In this document: one piece after another, positions 8,991 to 21,619 of the stretch | Layout: each line of letters starts with the position of its first letter | Position numbering within the stretch: position 1 is the first letter of the stretch | Assembly: GCF_023509525.1 (NCBI RefSeq) | Contig: NZ_JAKNCJ010000001.1 | Coordinates: forward strand, 1 to 64,000 | DNA length: 64,000 nucleotides | Direction: 5' to 3' | DNA from: Brachybacterium equifaecis | GTDB taxonomy: Bacteria; Actinomycetota; Actinomycetes; Actinomycetales; Dermabacteraceae | The notes under the pieces: model-generated | What the model saw: the letters and a program-made list of their open reading frames with translations, nothing else | Told to the model about the DNA's origin: nothing | The model's database searches: none | Program-made: the position numbers and the translations under genes

Positions 8991-9590
8991 TCAGGGTCGG
9001 GAGGGATCGGCCGGTCCGCCGTCGGCCGGAGGGATCCCGGCACCGGCGGTCTCCGCACGGCTCGCGCCCTCCACGCTGCTCCACAGCGTGTCGTACCACT
9101 CGCCCTGCGCTGCAGCGACCTCCTGCTGCTCCCGCTCGGTGAGGGGGACGGCTGCACCGCTGCTGTCCATCAAGCGGTACTGGGTCTCCCCGGGCATCGC
9201 GTAGAGGAGGCGCTCGCGCGCCTGGGCGGCGACGAAGTTGGGGTCCTCCCAACGGTCGACGTCCTTCTGCAGGGAGGCGAGCTCGTCCTGCTGGGCGGCG
9301 ACCTGATCCTGGAGCGCGGAGAGCTGCTGGCTCTGGGCGACGTAGCTGTTGAGAGCCGGGACGAGGGTGCCCGCGGCCAGCACGATCACCGCCACCAGCA
9401 CCAGGGCGCGGCGGGTGACCGTCAGCAGCGGGCCGTCGTCGGCCTCCGGCAGGGGCGCGGAGGTGCGTGCGCGCGCGGCCGCGGCAGGGCGCGTGCGCGA
9501 GGCTGCGGCGCCGCCGCCCGCGCGCTTCGCGCGAGACGCGACGACCGGGCGACCCGCTCTGCGCGGGGCACCCGGTCGTCGTGTCGTCAT
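8991..9590 (-). CDS. ftsB: FtsB/DivIC-type septum formation protein
   Basis: A 199-residue bitopic membrane protein of the divisome, expected to join the FtsQ-FtsL complex that activates septal peptidoglycan synthesis. It has a basic, alanine/arginine-rich cytoplasmic tail, one membrane segment around residues 60-80 (ALVLVAVIVLAAGTLVPAL), an extracytoplasmic coiled coil (SALQDQVAAQQDELASLQKD) and the family motif RWEDPNFVAAQARERLLYAMPGE. It lies between eno and DUF501, as in mycobacteria. The start has no Shine-Dalgarno, but TAGCCT (9602-9597) sits six bases upstream, suggesting a leaderless mRNA. Confidence 0.9.
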   Translation of the reverse strand: MTTRRPGAPRRAGRPVVASRAKRAGGGAAASRTRPAAAARARTSAPLPEADDGPLLTVTRRALVLVAVIVLAAGTLVPALNSYVAQSQQLSALQDQVAAQQDELASLQKDVDRWEDPNFVAAQARERLLYAMPGETQYRLMDSSGAAVPLTEREQQEVAAAQGEWYDTLWSSVEGASRAETAGAGIPPADGGPADPSRP

Positions 9591-9617
9591 GCGGTCAGGC
9601 TACAGGCTGCGCCTGCA

Positions 9618-12165
<2,548 letters not shown>

Positions 12166-12166
<1 letters not shown>

Positions 12167-15100
12167 CAGGCGGCCGCGCGCTCGGGGGCGAGCACTGCGA
12201 GCACCTGGCGCGCCCAGTCCAGCAGCTCGTGGTCGCGCAGCTCGACCCCGCCGACGCGCGAGGTCGTCGGGCGCGGGATGAGGACCTGGCGCACGGCGGG
12301 CTTCAGCATCGTGCCGGGGTACAGGCGGCTGACGCGCAAGGCGACCGAGTCCGGCAGCTCCACATGGGCGAAGCGGATCATCTTGCCCTGGGCCTGGACC
12401 TCGTCGATGCCGGCGAGGCGGCAGTCGCGGCGGAAGCGCGCGACGTCCAGCAGCACCTCGACGGGAGCGGGCAGAGGGCCGTAGCGGTCCGCGAGCTCCG
12501 CGCGCACCTCCTCGATCGTGGCGAGATCGGTCGCGCCCGAGAGCTTCGCGTACGCCTCCAGGCGCAGCCGCTCCGAGGAGATGTAGTCGTGCGGGATGTG
12601 GGCGTCCAGCGGCAGCTCCACTTTGATCTCGCGCTCGGGAGCCTGGGACTGGCCGCGGAAGGCGGAGACCGCCTCCCCCACCATGCGCACGTAGAGGTCG
12701 AAGCCGACCCCGGCGATGTGTCCCGACTGCTCGGCGCCCAGCAGGTTGCCCGCGCCGCGGATCTCGAGGTCCTTCATGGCCACCTGCATGCCCGCGCCGA
12801 GATCCGTGTTGGTGGCGAGGGTCGTGAGGCGGTCGCTCGCGGTCTCGGTGAGCGGCTTGCTGCCGTCGTAGAGGAAGTACGCGTACGCGCGCTCGCTCGA
12901 GCGGCCCACGCGCCCGCGCAGCTGATGCAGCTGGGAGAGGCCGAACTTGTCGGCCTTCTCGACGATCAGCGTGTTCGCGTTGGAGATGTCGAGCCCGGTC
13001 TCCACGATCGTCGTGCAGACGAGGACGTCGAACTCCTTCTCCCAGAAGTCCACGATGACCTTCTCGAGCTGGTGCTCGCCCATCTTGCCGTGGGCGATCG
13101 CGACCCGCGCGTCGGGCACGAGATCCCGGATGTGCTGGGCTGCGCGATCGATGTCCTCCACCCGGTTGTGGATGAAGAACACCTGGCCCTCGCGCAGCAG
13201 CTCGCGGCGGATCGCGGCGACGATCTGCTTGTCGTCCTCCGCGCCCACGTAGGTGAGGACTGGGTGGCGCTCCTCAGGCGGGGTCGCGAGGATCGACATC
13301 TCGCGGATCCCCGTCACGGCCATCTCCAGGGTGCGCGGAATCGGGGTGGCAGACATCGACAGCACGTCGACGTCGGTGCGCAGCGCCTTCAGCGTCTCCT
13401 TGTGCTCGACGCCGAAGCGCTGCTCCTCGTCGATGATCAGCAGTCCGAGATCCTTGAAGCGCACCTGCCCGGTGATGAGGCGGTGCGTGCCGATGACGAC
13501 GTCGACCGTCCCGGCCGCGAGGCCCTCGATGGTCTCCTTCGAATCCGCATCGGACTGGAAGCGCGAGAGCCCCCGCACGACCACCGGGAAGCCGGTGTAG
13601 CGCTCGGTGAAGGTGTCCAGGTGCTGCTGCGCGAGAAGGGTGGTCGGCGCGAGCACGGCCACCTGCTTGCCGTCCTGGACCGCCTTGAAGGCGGCGCGCA
13701 CGGCGATCTCGGTCTTGCCGTAGCCGACGTCGCCGAGGATCAGGCGGTCCATGGGGACGGTCTTCTCCATGTCGCGCTTGACGTCGTCGATCGTGGCGAG
13801 CTGGTCGGGGGTCTCCACGAACTCGAAGGCGTCCTCGAGCTCGCGCTGCCAGGGCGAATCGGGGGCGAAGGCATGCCCCGGAGCCGACTGGCGCTGGGAG
13901 TACAGGCGCACGAGCTCGTCGGCGATCTCGCGGATCGCCTTGCGGGCCTTGGACTTCGTCTTGGCCCAGTCGCCGCCACCCATGCGGTTGACGGCCGGAT
14001 CCTCCCCGCCGACGTACTTCGTGACCTGGTCGAGCTGGTCGCTGGGCACGTACAGGCGGTCCCCCGCCTGGCCCTTCTTCGAGGCGGCGTACTCGATGAC
14101 GAGGTACTCGCGCGTGGTCGCCTTGACCCCGGTACCGACGGTCCGGCTCGTCATCTCGACGAAGCGGCCGACGCCGTGGTGGTTGTGGACGACGTGGTCT
14201 CCCGGGCGCAGCTGCAGCGGGTCCACGACGTTGCGGCGCTTCGCGGGGATGCGGCGGTCGGTGCCGCGGCGCTGGCCGGTCTTGCCGGTGATGTCCCGCT
14301 CGGAGACGAGGATCAGCCGCAGCGACTCGTCGATGAGGCCCTCGGTGAACGGCCCGACCGTCACCACCGGCTCCCCGGGCGGGGGCATCTCGTCCAGCGC
14401 CGCGCGGAACGACACCGGGAGCCCCTGCTCGGCCATGGTCTCCGCCGCGTGGCGCGCCGAGCCCGTGCCCATGAACGTGATGGCGATGCGCCAGCCCTCC
14501 GCGCGGCGCGCGATCAGGTCGGCGGCGGCGTCCGTGCCGCGGCCCGTGTAGCCCGGGTGCGTGGTGGCGCGGGCGGTGACGTCGGCGTCCTCGTCGAGCC
14601 CGAAGGGGCCGACGCGATGCCAGCCGAGTCCCCGCTCGGCGGCGCGCTCGCGCGCCTCGCCGAGGGTCGCGAAGGAGGCGTCCCCGACGTCGATCGGCGT
14701 CCCGCCGCCGACGGCCGCGCTGGACCACGCAGCGGCGAGGAACTCCTCGGTGGTCGAGACGAGCTCCGCAGCGCGCGAGCGGACGCGCTCGGGATCGAGC
14801 ACGAGGACCTGCGCCCCGGCGGGGAGCACGTCCAGGACCTGCTCCATGCCGTCCACGAGGACCGGGCTGAGGGACTCCATGCCCTCCACCGCGATCCCGC
14901 CGGCGATGCGCTCCAGCATGTCCTGGATGCCGGGCAGCCGCGGGGCGAGCTCGCGGGCTCGCTCGCGCACCGCGTCGGTCAGGAGGATCTCGCGGCACGG
15001 CGCGGCGTCCAGCCCGTGAGGCACGGGCTCCAGGGAGCGCTGGTCGGCGATGGAGAAGTAGCGGATCTCGTCGATCTCGTCGCCGAACAGATCGATGCGC

Positions 15101-15747
15101 ACGGGGTGCGGCTCCGTGGGCGGGAAGACGTCGAGGATCCCGCCGCGCACGGCGAACTCCCCGCGCTTCTCGACCATGTCGGTGCGCACGTAGGCGGCGT
15201 CCACGAGGTCCTGCTCGAGCGCTTCGAGGGGATACTCCTGGCCGACCTGGCCGCGCACGGCCCGCAGGTCCCCGAGGCCCTTCGCGATCGGCTGCAGCAG
15301 GCTGCGCACGGGCAGGAGCAGCACGGAGACGGGCTGCTCGGTCTCCGGGTGGGCGATCCGGCGCAGGGTCTGGAGGCGGCGGGCCACGGTGTCCACGCGC
15401 GGCGAGAGCCGCTCATGGGGGAGCGTCTCCCAGGCAGGCAGCTCCGCGATCTGCTCGGTCGCGACCATGGCGCTGATCGCCGCGCGCGCGTCCTCCGCGG
15501 CGCGCGTCGTGGCGGTGAGCACCACCAGGGGGCGCTCGGGGCTCGCGCAGCGCGCGAGGTCGGCCACGATGAAGGGCACGAGACCCCCGGGGGCCACCAC
15601 GCTCGCGTCCTGCTCGGCGTCCGGCCCGAAGAGTGCGCGGATGCGGGTGAGATCGTCCCCGCTCGCGACCAGATCGAGCAGCGGGGCCAGGGGCGCCGCG
15701 GCGGCGGCTCCGTCGGCGGCGACGGGAGCAGGAGCGGGGGCGGTCAT
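12166..15747 (-). CDS. mfd: Transcription-repair coupling factor
   Basis: A 1,193-residue Mfd that removes RNA polymerase stalled at DNA lesions and recruits UvrA. Domains run from a UvrB-like N-terminal module, through the RNA polymerase-interaction domain (LQLRPGDHVVHNHHGVGRF) to a RecG-like helicase motor with Walker A GDVGYGKTEIAV, the DEEQ box in LLIIDEEQRFGVEHKE, the SATPIPRTLEMA motif and the TRG region QLRGRVGRSSERAYAYF. Length is normal for the family. GGAGG lies 5 bases before the ATG, which overlaps the pth stop by four bases, giving a pth-mfd-mazG operon. Confidence 0.97.
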
Positions 15748-16340
15748 CGGGCCTCCTTCGAGTGGACGTGCTGCTGGGCGGCGGTGAGGCCCTCGAGGAC
15801 GAGCCTCTGGAGCGCCTCGGCCGCATCGTCGATGAGCAGGGGGAGGTTCTTGCGCTCTGCGGAGGAGAAGGGCGCGAGGACGAAGTCCGCGGTGTCCTGG
15901 CGGCCGGGGGGCCTGCCGACGCCCACGCGCACGCGCAGGTAGTCGCGCGTGCCGAGCGCCTTGGAGATGCCCCGCAGGCCGTTGTGGCCGCCTTCGCCGC
16001 CGCCCTGCTTCAGGCGCACTGTGTCGAAGGGGATGTCGACCTCGTCGTGCACGACGACAACGTTCTCGGGGGCGACGTCGTAGAACTTCGCGAGCGCGCT
16101 CACGGGGCCGCCGGAGGCGTTCATGAAGGTGGTGGGCTTCGCGAGGATGGTGCGCGCGTCCGCGCCCGGCATCCCGAGGCGGCCCTCGATGACCACCGCC
16201 TGCGCGCGCCGCGCCGCCTTGAAGGTGCCGCCCGTCTCGGAGGCGATGTGGTCCAGCACCATCTGCCCGACGTTGTGGCGGGTGGCTGCGTACTGGGGGC
16301 CGGGGTTCCCGAGCCCCACGACCAGGAAAGTCTCGTGCAT
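15744..16340 (-). CDS. pth: Peptidyl-tRNA hydrolase
   Basis: A 198-residue bacterial Pth that releases peptides from peptidyl-tRNA dropped by ribosomes. The N-terminal LVVGLGNPGPQYAATRHNVG contains the catalytic histidine; KPTTFMNASGGPV and VVHDEVDIPFDTVRLKQGGG follow as expected. The ATG at 16340 has AGGAG 7 bases upstream; the upstream ATG at 16379 would add 13 non-conserved residues. The gene overlaps mfd by four bases and follows rplY, the usual actinobacterial rplY-pth pairing. Confidence 0.95.
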   Translation of the reverse strand: MHETFLVVGLGNPGPQYAATRHNVGQMVLDHIASETGGTFKAARRAQAVVIEGRLGMPGADARTILAKPTTFMNASGGPVSALAKFYDVAPENVVVVHDEVDIPFDTVRLKQGGGEGGHNGLRGISKALGTRDYLRVRVGVGRPPGRQDTADFVLAPFSSAERKNLPLLIDDAAEALQRLVLEGLTAAQQHVHSKEAR

Positions 16341-16389
16341 CGTGCGCTCCTGCAGGTCTCGGTGGGCGGATCCGGCCACCGGAACGCTA

Positions 16390-16420
16390 CCGGGGCGCCG
16401 CGCTCAGCGCGACGCCCCGG
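16390..16420 (-). terminator. Hairpin between rplY and pth
   Basis: CCGGGGCG and its complement, extended by CGCGC/GCGCG with one mismatch, form a hairpin about 54 bases beyond the rplY stop and 50 bases before the pth start. It could end or weaken rplY transcription into pth. Confidence 0.5.
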
Positions 16421-16473
16421 CAGCAGATGTGGGCAATCGATCGGGAATCGGCTCGCGCCGCCTCCCGGGAGGA

Positions 16474-17136
16474 TCACTCCTCGGAGTCGGACTCCTCGGA
16501 GGACTCGCCCTCGGAATCCTCGGACTCCTCGGAGGACTCGGCACCGGCCTCGGCGCCGCCGGCCTCCGCCTCCTCGATAGCGGCCTCCAGCTCCTCGTCC
16601 ACGCGCGGCAGCTGCACGGACAGCACGAGCAGCTCGGCGTCGGTGACCAGCTCAGCGCCGCTGGGGAGGGTGACGTCGCCGGCGAAGAGCTGGAAGCCCT
16701 CCTCCTTGCCCTCGACGTCGATCTCGATGCTCTCGGGGACGTTGAGGGCGTCGACCGAGAGGGTCAGCGCCTGCTGGTCCACGACGGCGATCGCGGGGGC
16801 GACGGGCTCACCGGTCATGAAGACGGGGATGTCGACCTCGACCTTCTCGCCGCGGCGGACCAGGATGAGGTCCAGGTGGGTCAGGGAGCGGCGCAGCGGG
16901 TGGCGCTGGATCTCCTTGATGAGGCCGAGGTGGGTCTCGCCGTCGGGCAGGACCAGCTCGAACAGCGCGTTCGCGTTGCGGGCCGCGAGAGCGGTCTCGT
17001 GGCCCGGGAGGACCAGGTGCAGGGGCTCGGTGCCGTGGCCGTACAGGACGGCGGGGACCTTGTGCTCGGCGCGGATGCGGCGGGCAGCGCCCTTGCCGAA
17101 CTCTTCGCGCTTCTCGACGTTCAGCTTCTCAGCCAT
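16474..17136 (-). CDS. rplY: 50S ribosomal protein L25/general stress protein Ctc
   Basis: A 220-residue Ctc-type L25 that binds 5S rRNA. It begins KLNVEKREEFGKGAARRIR, continues with KVPAVLYGHGTEPLHLVLPG, and has the second beta domain typical of the long CTC form (EVDIPVFMTGEPVAP). The C-terminal 35 residues are almost wholly Glu, Ser, Asp and Ala, a disordered acidic tail common in this subfamily. The ATG at 17136 has a GGAGC ribosome-binding site. It lies upstream of pth and diverges from doxX across a 300-base gap. Confidence 0.95.
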   Translation of the reverse strand: MAEKLNVEKREEFGKGAARRIRAEHKVPAVLYGHGTEPLHLVLPGHETALAARNANALFELVLPDGETHLGLIKEIQRHPLRRSLTHLDLILVRRGEKVEVDIPVFMTGEPVAPAIAVVDQQALTLSVDALNVPESIEIDVEGKEEGFQLFAGDVTLPSGAELVTDAELLVLSVQLPRVDEELEAAIEEAEAGGAEAGAESSEESEDSEGESSEESDSEE

Positions 17137-17436
17137 GGGGATGCTCCTTCAGGTGGTTCGCGGGCGGCGAGCGGCGCAGCGGAACCTGCTCAGCCGCCCA
17201 TGGAGGGGGGAGCCATCCCGCACCGCGTCGATCACGGAGAGCAGATGCTCTCCCTCGCCGAAGTGACCGACGCACTCTACCACGGCCTCTCCGCCCCGGC
17301 CCGGGACCGCCTGCGACATGGACTTTCGTCCTGCCGACGGGTGCGGCGCGCGACCTAGCGTGGAGGCATCCGGAGGCGCACGCCGCCGGGCGGCGCACGA
17401 GCCGCAGCATCCCGACGGACCGAGGAGTTCGATCCC
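17137..17436. other. Divergent intergenic region, rplY and doxX
   Basis: These 300 bases contain the rplY and doxX start regions and no convincing gene. TAGAGT near 17277-17272 (leftward) and TAGCGT at 17357-17362 (rightward) are possible -10 elements without clear -35 boxes. No tRNA or strong hairpin is seen. Confidence 0.4.
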
Positions 17437-18021
17437 ATGACCACCTCCCCCACCGCCCCGCTCGAGAACCGCTCGCCGGGAGCAGATCCGGCGCGCGGCT
17501 CCCTCGCCGCCGACGCCCGGGGAAGCCACGTGAAGCCCTGGGGCTTCACCCTCCTCGGAGCGGTGCGGATCCTCCTGGGCTTCTACTTCCTGTGGGCCTT
17601 CCTCGACAAGCTGCTGGGGCTGGGATTCGCTACCCCGCGCGAGCGCGCCTGGATCAACGGCGGCTCGCCCACCACCGGCTTCCTCGGCGGCTCGATCGAG
17701 AGCGGCAACCCGTTCGCTGGGATCTGGAAGTTCTGGCTCGGCCTGAACCCCTTCACCGACATCCTGTTCATGGCGGGTCTGCTCGGCATCGGGCTGGCTC
17801 TGCTGCTGGGGATCGGAATGCACGTGGCCGCAGTATCCGGCGCGCTGCTCTACCTGATGATGTATCTCGCCGCGTTCCCGCTCGCGACTAACCCGATCCT
17901 CGACGACCACCTGATCATGGCGGTCCTGCTGCTGGCGATGGCCGGTCTGGCGGCTGGCGATCACCTGGGCTTCGGACGGCCCTGGCGCCGACTCGTGAAG
18001 GGCAACGCTCTGCTCGTGTGA
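17437..18021 (+). CDS. DoxX family membrane protein
   Basis: A 194-residue protein with four predicted membrane segments: residues about 35-55 (LLGAVRILLGFYFLWAFLDK), 105-130, 130-150 and 160-180. The pattern RILLGFYFLWAFLDKLLG at the first helix and a late GDHLGFG are typical of DoxX/TQO-small-subunit relatives, whose role in most bacteria is poorly defined but often linked to redox homeostasis. It is monocistronic, flanked by a divergent rplY and a shared terminator with prs. The substrate cannot be stated. Confidence 0.8.
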   Translation: MTTSPTAPLENRSPGADPARGSLAADARGSHVKPWGFTLLGAVRILLGFYFLWAFLDKLLGLGFATPRERAWINGGSPTTGFLGGSIESGNPFAGIWKFWLGLNPFTDILFMAGLLGIGLALLLGIGMHVAAVSGALLYLMMYLAAFPLATNPILDDHLIMAVLLLAMAGLAAGDHLGFGRPWRRLVKGNALLV

Positions 18022-18062
18022 CGCGCAGCCAGCGGCCCGGCAGCAGACCAGGCAGCCGACGA

Positions 18063-18098
18063 GGAGGGGCGAGCACCGCACGGTGCTCGCCCCTCCTT
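18063..18098. terminator. Bidirectional hairpin between doxX and prs
   Basis: GAGGGGCGAGCACCG and its complement surround a two-base loop and are followed by TT. It lies about 42 bases after doxX and 25 bases after the convergent prs stop, so it serves both genes. Confidence 0.85.
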
Positions 18099-18121
18099 CA
18101 TGCTCCAGCGTTGCGCAACGC

Positions 18122-19102
18122 TCAGACGTCGCCGTCGAACAGGCTGGTCACCGATCCGTCGTCGAACACCGCGCGGATCGCTCGTGCGATCAGCGGCGCG
18201 ATCGAGAGCTGCGTGAGCCCTTCGAACTGCTTCTCGGCAGGGATCGGGAGCGTGTTCGTGCAGATGACCTCGCGCACCCCGGAGCCCCGGAGGCGCTCGG
18301 ACGCCGGATCCGAGAGGATCGGGTGCGTGGTGGCGACGACGACGGACGAGGCGCCATTGGCGGTCAGCGCCTCGATGGCCTGCACGATGGTGCCGGCCGT
18401 GTCGATCATGTCGTCGACGAGGATGCACGTCTTGCCGGAGACCTCGCCGATCACGCGCTTGGCGACAGCCTGGTTCGGGCGCGTGGTGTCGCGGGACTTG
18501 TGGATGAAGGCGAGGCCGACGCCTCCGAGCCGCTTCGCCCACTGCTCGGCCACCCGGATGCGGCCGGCATCCGGGGAGACCACGACGATGTCCTCGGAGC
18601 CGTAGCTGGCGCTGACGTAGTCGGCCAGGAGCGGCAGTGCCATCAGGTGGTCGAGCGGCTTGTTGAAGTAGCCCTGGACCTGCGGGGCGTGCAGGTCCAC
18701 GGAGATCATGCGGTCGATGCCCGCGGTCTCGTACAGATCCGCGACCAGCCTGGCCGAGATCGGCTCGCGGCCGCGGTGCTTCTTGTCCTGGCGCGCGTAG
18801 GGGAAGCTCGGCGCGATGGCCGTGACGCGCTTGGCCGAGGCGCGCTTGAGCGCGTCGATCATGATCAGGTGCTCCATCACCCAGGTGTTGATGGGAGCGG
18901 GATGGGACTGCAGGACGAACGCGTCGGCGCCGCGCACCGACTCCCCGTAGCGCACATAGATCTCGCCGTTGGCGAAGTCCCAGGCGTCCATCGGGAGGAC
19001 CTCGATGCCGAGCTCCTCGGAGACCTCCTGGGCGAGCACCGGGTGGGCCCTTCCTGAGGCCAGGACCAGGCGCTTCTCTCCACTGGCGACGATGCCGCTC
19101 AT
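18122..19102 (-). CDS. prs: Ribose-phosphate pyrophosphokinase (PRPP synthetase)
   Basis: A 326-residue class I enzyme that makes PRPP from ribose-5-phosphate and ATP, feeding purine, pyrimidine, histidine and NAD synthesis. Seen are the flexible-loop block SFPYARQDKKHRGREPISARL, the ribose-phosphate motif ISVDLHAPQVQGYF, and the PRPP-binding loop CILVDDMIDTAGTI. The ATG overlaps the glmU stop by four bases, so glmU and prs form a coupled operon as in other actinobacteria. Confidence 0.96.
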   Translation of the reverse strand: MSGIVASGEKRLVLASGRAHPVLAQEVSEELGIEVLPMDAWDFANGEIYVRYGESVRGADAFVLQSHPAPINTWVMEHLIMIDALKRASAKRVTAIAPSFPYARQDKKHRGREPISARLVADLYETAGIDRMISVDLHAPQVQGYFNKPLDHLMALPLLADYVSASYGSEDIVVVSPDAGRIRVAEQWAKRLGGVGLAFIHKSRDTTRPNQAVAKRVIGEVSGKTCILVDDMIDTAGTIVQAIEALTANGASSVVVATTHPILSDPASERLRGSGVREVICTNTLPIPAEKQFEGLTQLSIAPLIARAIRAVFDDGSVTSLFDGDV

Positions 19103-20580
19103 CGGTTCCCCTCTTCCTCCGCGCCCTGCTCGGGGCGCGTGACGGACTGCTGGTTGGCGAGGGCCGCTTCCGCGGCCTGCGCGGCAGCGGTGCCGGCGCG
19201 CCGTTGCAGGCTCCATCCTTCCATGATTCGCATGGAGGTCGCGTTCACAGCCAGCGCGCCGGGCGGGACGTCGGCCCGCACGGTGGTGCCCGCGCCCGTG
19301 TCGGCGCCGTCGCCGATCGTGACGGGCGCGATCAGCACGGAATCGGCGCCCACGTGCACGTGCTTGCCGATCACCGTGCGGTGCTTGTGCACGCCGTCGT
19401 AGTTCGCGACGATCGTCGCGGCGCCGAGATTCGTGCCCTCGCCGATCTCCGCGTCGCCGACGTAGGACAGGTGCGGGACCTTCGCGCCCTCGCCGATCAC
19501 CGCGTTCTTCGTCTCGCAGAACCCGCCGATCTTCCCGCGCGCGCCGAGCTCGGTGCCGGGGCGCAGGTAGGTGAACGGGCCCACGGTCGCCTCCTCGCCG
19601 ATGACGGCGAGATTCGCGTGGGTGCGCACGACGCTCGCGCGGTCGGCGACGTCGGTGTCGATCAGGGTGGAGTCCGGACCGATCTCGGCGTCCTCGCCGA
19701 TCGACGTCGCCCCGAGCAGCTGCACGCCCGGGCGGATGATGGTGTCCTGCCCGATGGACACCTCCGCATCGATCCAGGTGGTGGCCGGATCCACGAGGGT
19801 GACGCCGGCGCGCATGTGGCGCTCCAGGATGCGCCGGCGCATCTCGGCGCCGAGCTGCGCGAGCTGGACCCGGTCGTTGACGCCCTCGACGAGCAGCGCG
19901 TCCTCGGTGAGCAGGGCGCGCACGATCCCGCCGTCCTCGCGGGCGATGGCGAGCACGTCGGTCAGGTACATCTCCCCCTGCGCGTTGTCCGTCCCGATGC
20001 GCTGCAGCGCGGAGCGCAGCACGGCGAGGTCGAAGGCGTAGATGCCGGAGTTGATCTCGGTGATCGCGAGCTGGTCCGCGTCGGCGTCCTTGTGCTCCAC
20101 GATCCCCAGCACCCCCTGGCCGCTCGGATCCCGCAGGATCCGGCCGTAGCCGGTGGGATCGGCGATGCGCGCGGTGAGCACCGTGACGGCGCTGCCGTGC
20201 TCCTCGTGCTCGGCCACGAGGTCCTGGAGGGTCTGCGCATCGAGAAGCGGCACATCGCCGTAGGTCACCAGCACAGTGCCGCTCTCGGCGCTCACGCGGT
20301 CGAGACCGCACTGCACCGCACGGCCCGTGCCGGGGATGTCGTCCTGATCGGCGATCAGGACGTCGTCGGCGACGTCGGCGAGATGGCCCACGACCCGCTC
20401 ACGCTCATGGCGCACGACGGCGACGATCTGATCGGTGTGCGTGCCGCGCGCGGCGTCCAGCGCATGCAGCAGCAGCGAGCGCCCGCAGATCTCGTGGAGG
20501 ACCTTCGGGGTCTTCGAGCGCATGCGGGTGCCGGCTCCGGCGGCGAGCACGATGACGGCGACTGGGACGGGAACGTTCAC
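19099..20580 (-). CDS. glmU: Bifunctional GlcNAc-1-P uridyltransferase/GlcN-1-P acetyltransferase
   Basis: A 493-residue enzyme that acetylates glucosamine-1-phosphate and then forms UDP-GlcNAc for peptidoglycan. The N-terminal half has the nucleotidyltransferase motif VLAAGAGTRMRSKTPKVLHE; the C-terminal half is a left-handed beta helix of hexapeptide repeats (for example IGEDAEIGPDSTLIDTDV) ending in GADTGAGTTVRADVPPGALA. The GTG at 20580 has GAGGAG 7 bases upstream; the frame continues further into tRNA-Gln sequence, which cannot be coding. It follows tRNA-Gln and is coupled to prs. Confidence 0.95.
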   Translation of the reverse strand: MNVPVPVAVIVLAAGAGTRMRSKTPKVLHEICGRSLLLHALDAARGTHTDQIVAVVRHERERVVGHLADVADDVLIADQDDIPGTGRAVQCGLDRVSAESGTVLVTYGDVPLLDAQTLQDLVAEHEEHGSAVTVLTARIADPTGYGRILRDPSGQGVLGIVEHKDADADQLAITEINSGIYAFDLAVLRSALQRIGTDNAQGEMYLTDVLAIAREDGGIVRALLTEDALLVEGVNDRVQLAQLGAEMRRRILERHMRAGVTLVDPATTWIDAEVSIGQDTIIRPGVQLLGATSIGEDAEIGPDSTLIDTDVADRASVVRTHANLAVIGEEATVGPFTYLRPGTELGARGKIGGFCETKNAVIGEGAKVPHLSYVGDAEIGEGTNLGAATIVANYDGVHKHRTVIGKHVHVGADSVLIAPVTIGDGADTGAGTTVRADVPPGALAVNATSMRIMEGWSLQRRAGTAAAQAAEAALANQQSVTRPEQGAEEEGNR

Positions 20581-20634
20581 GCGGATCTCCTCGAGGGCGG
20601 CTCGGTGGCGGGGCGGCCCCAGGGGCCTGCTCCG

Positions 20635-20706
20635 TTCCGCCACCAGGACTCGAACCTGGAATATCAGAACCAAAATCTGAGGTGTTGCCGATTACACCAT
20701 GGCGGA
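20635..20706 (-). tRNA. tRNA-Gln (anticodon TTG)
   Basis: The complement folds as a 72-base cloverleaf: acceptor arms TCCGCCA/TGGCGGA, D-arm around GGTGTAATCGGCAACACC, anticodon stem TCAGA/TCTGA enclosing loop TTTTGGT with anticodon TTG, and T-arm CCAGG-TTCGAGT-CCTGG. CCA is not encoded. It reads CAA and perhaps CAG, and lies immediately upstream of glmU, where actinobacteria commonly carry it. Confidence 0.96.
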
Positions 20707-20871
20707 TCCGCCGGGCCCCGCCACGAAGGGCTGGGGCGACGGCTCCGTGATCCTATCCGGCCAGGCTGTCCGCCCCTCGCCGCGGCGCCCGCGTGCAGGA
20801 GGCAGCGAGGCCCGCCCGCAGGAGGCGTCCTCGCCCCGGGAGACGGCCGGGCCCTGTGGGAGACTGCCCGC

Positions 20872-21609
20872 ATGCCCGATTCCTCCCCCACGTCCCGGCC
20901 GTCGCCGCGCTCGGACGGCCCGCGGCCGCGCTCGGCGCGGATGTCGGGCAGGGAGCGCCGGGAGCAGCTCCTGGAGATCGGGCGCTCCGTGTTCGCGCAG
21001 AAGGGCTTCGAGGCCACGAGCGTCGAGGAGATCGCCTCGCGCGCGGGCGTCTCCAAGCCGATCGTCTACGAGCACTTCGGCGGCAAGGAGGGTCTGTACG
21101 CGGTGATCGTGGATCGCGAGACCTCCGCACTGCTCGGAGCGCTCGAGAGCGCGCTCGAGGATCCCAGCGCGCACCCGCGGCGGCTGATGGAGCAGGCGGC
21201 GCTCGCCTTCCTCACCTACATCGATGAGCGCGAGGACGGGTTCCGCATCCTCGCGCAGGACTCCCCCGCTTTCCGCGCCTCCGGCTCCTACTCCTCGGTG
21301 CTCGGCGACATCGCCGCGAAGGTCTCCTGGATCCTCGCCGCGCAGCTGCGGCCGCGGAAGTACCCCGTGCGCGACGCCGAGATCTACGCCCAGATGCTGG
21401 TGGGGATGGTCGCCTTCACCGGGCAGTGGTGGCTGGAGAGCCGCAGGCCCTCGAAGGAGGAGGTCGCCGCCCGCATGGTGAACCTCTCCTGGTACGGGCT
21501 CGCGCAGCTGGAGAAGAAGCCGGAGCTGATGCGCCGCAGCGACGCCAGGAGCGTGGGTCAGGCCACGCCCGGGCCGCGCACACAGCTCCCCGGCGCACCG
21601 CCTCCGTAG
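20872..21609 (+). CDS. TetR/AcrR-family transcriptional regulator
   Basis: A 245-residue one-component regulator. The TetR helix-turn-helix is clear around residues 25-75: RREQLLEIGRSVFAQKGFEA, SVEEIASRAGVSKPIVYEHF and GGKEGLYAVIVDRE. The all-helical C-terminal part should bind a ligand. The basic first 23 residues and the proline-rich tail are not conserved. Actinobacteria often place such a regulator next to glmU and mfd, which matches its position here. A MarR gene begins 10 bases after its stop. GGGAG lies 8 bases before the ATG. The ligand is unknown. Confidence 0.88.
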   Translation: MPDSSPTSRPSPRSDGPRPRSARMSGRERREQLLEIGRSVFAQKGFEATSVEEIASRAGVSKPIVYEHFGGKEGLYAVIVDRETSALLGALESALEDPSAHPRRLMEQAALAFLTYIDEREDGFRILAQDSPAFRASGSYSSVLGDIAAKVSWILAAQLRPRKYPVRDAEIYAQMLVGMVAFTGQWWLESRRPSKEEVAARMVNLSWYGLAQLEKKPELMRRSDARSVGQATPGPRTQLPGAPPP

Positions 21610-21619
21610 AATCGCTCCC

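Noticed and set aside
12229..15942. A 1,237-codon open frame antisense to mfd
   Set aside because: It exactly shadows the well-conserved Mfd gene. Long antisense frames are expected at this GC content because stop codons are rare opposite GC-biased third positions; the translation has no family motifs.
16440..16580. Imperfect GGACTCCTC repeats at the end of rplY
   Set aside because: They encode the usual acidic Ser/Glu/Asp tail of Ctc-type L25, so they reflect low-complexity protein rather than a regulatory array.
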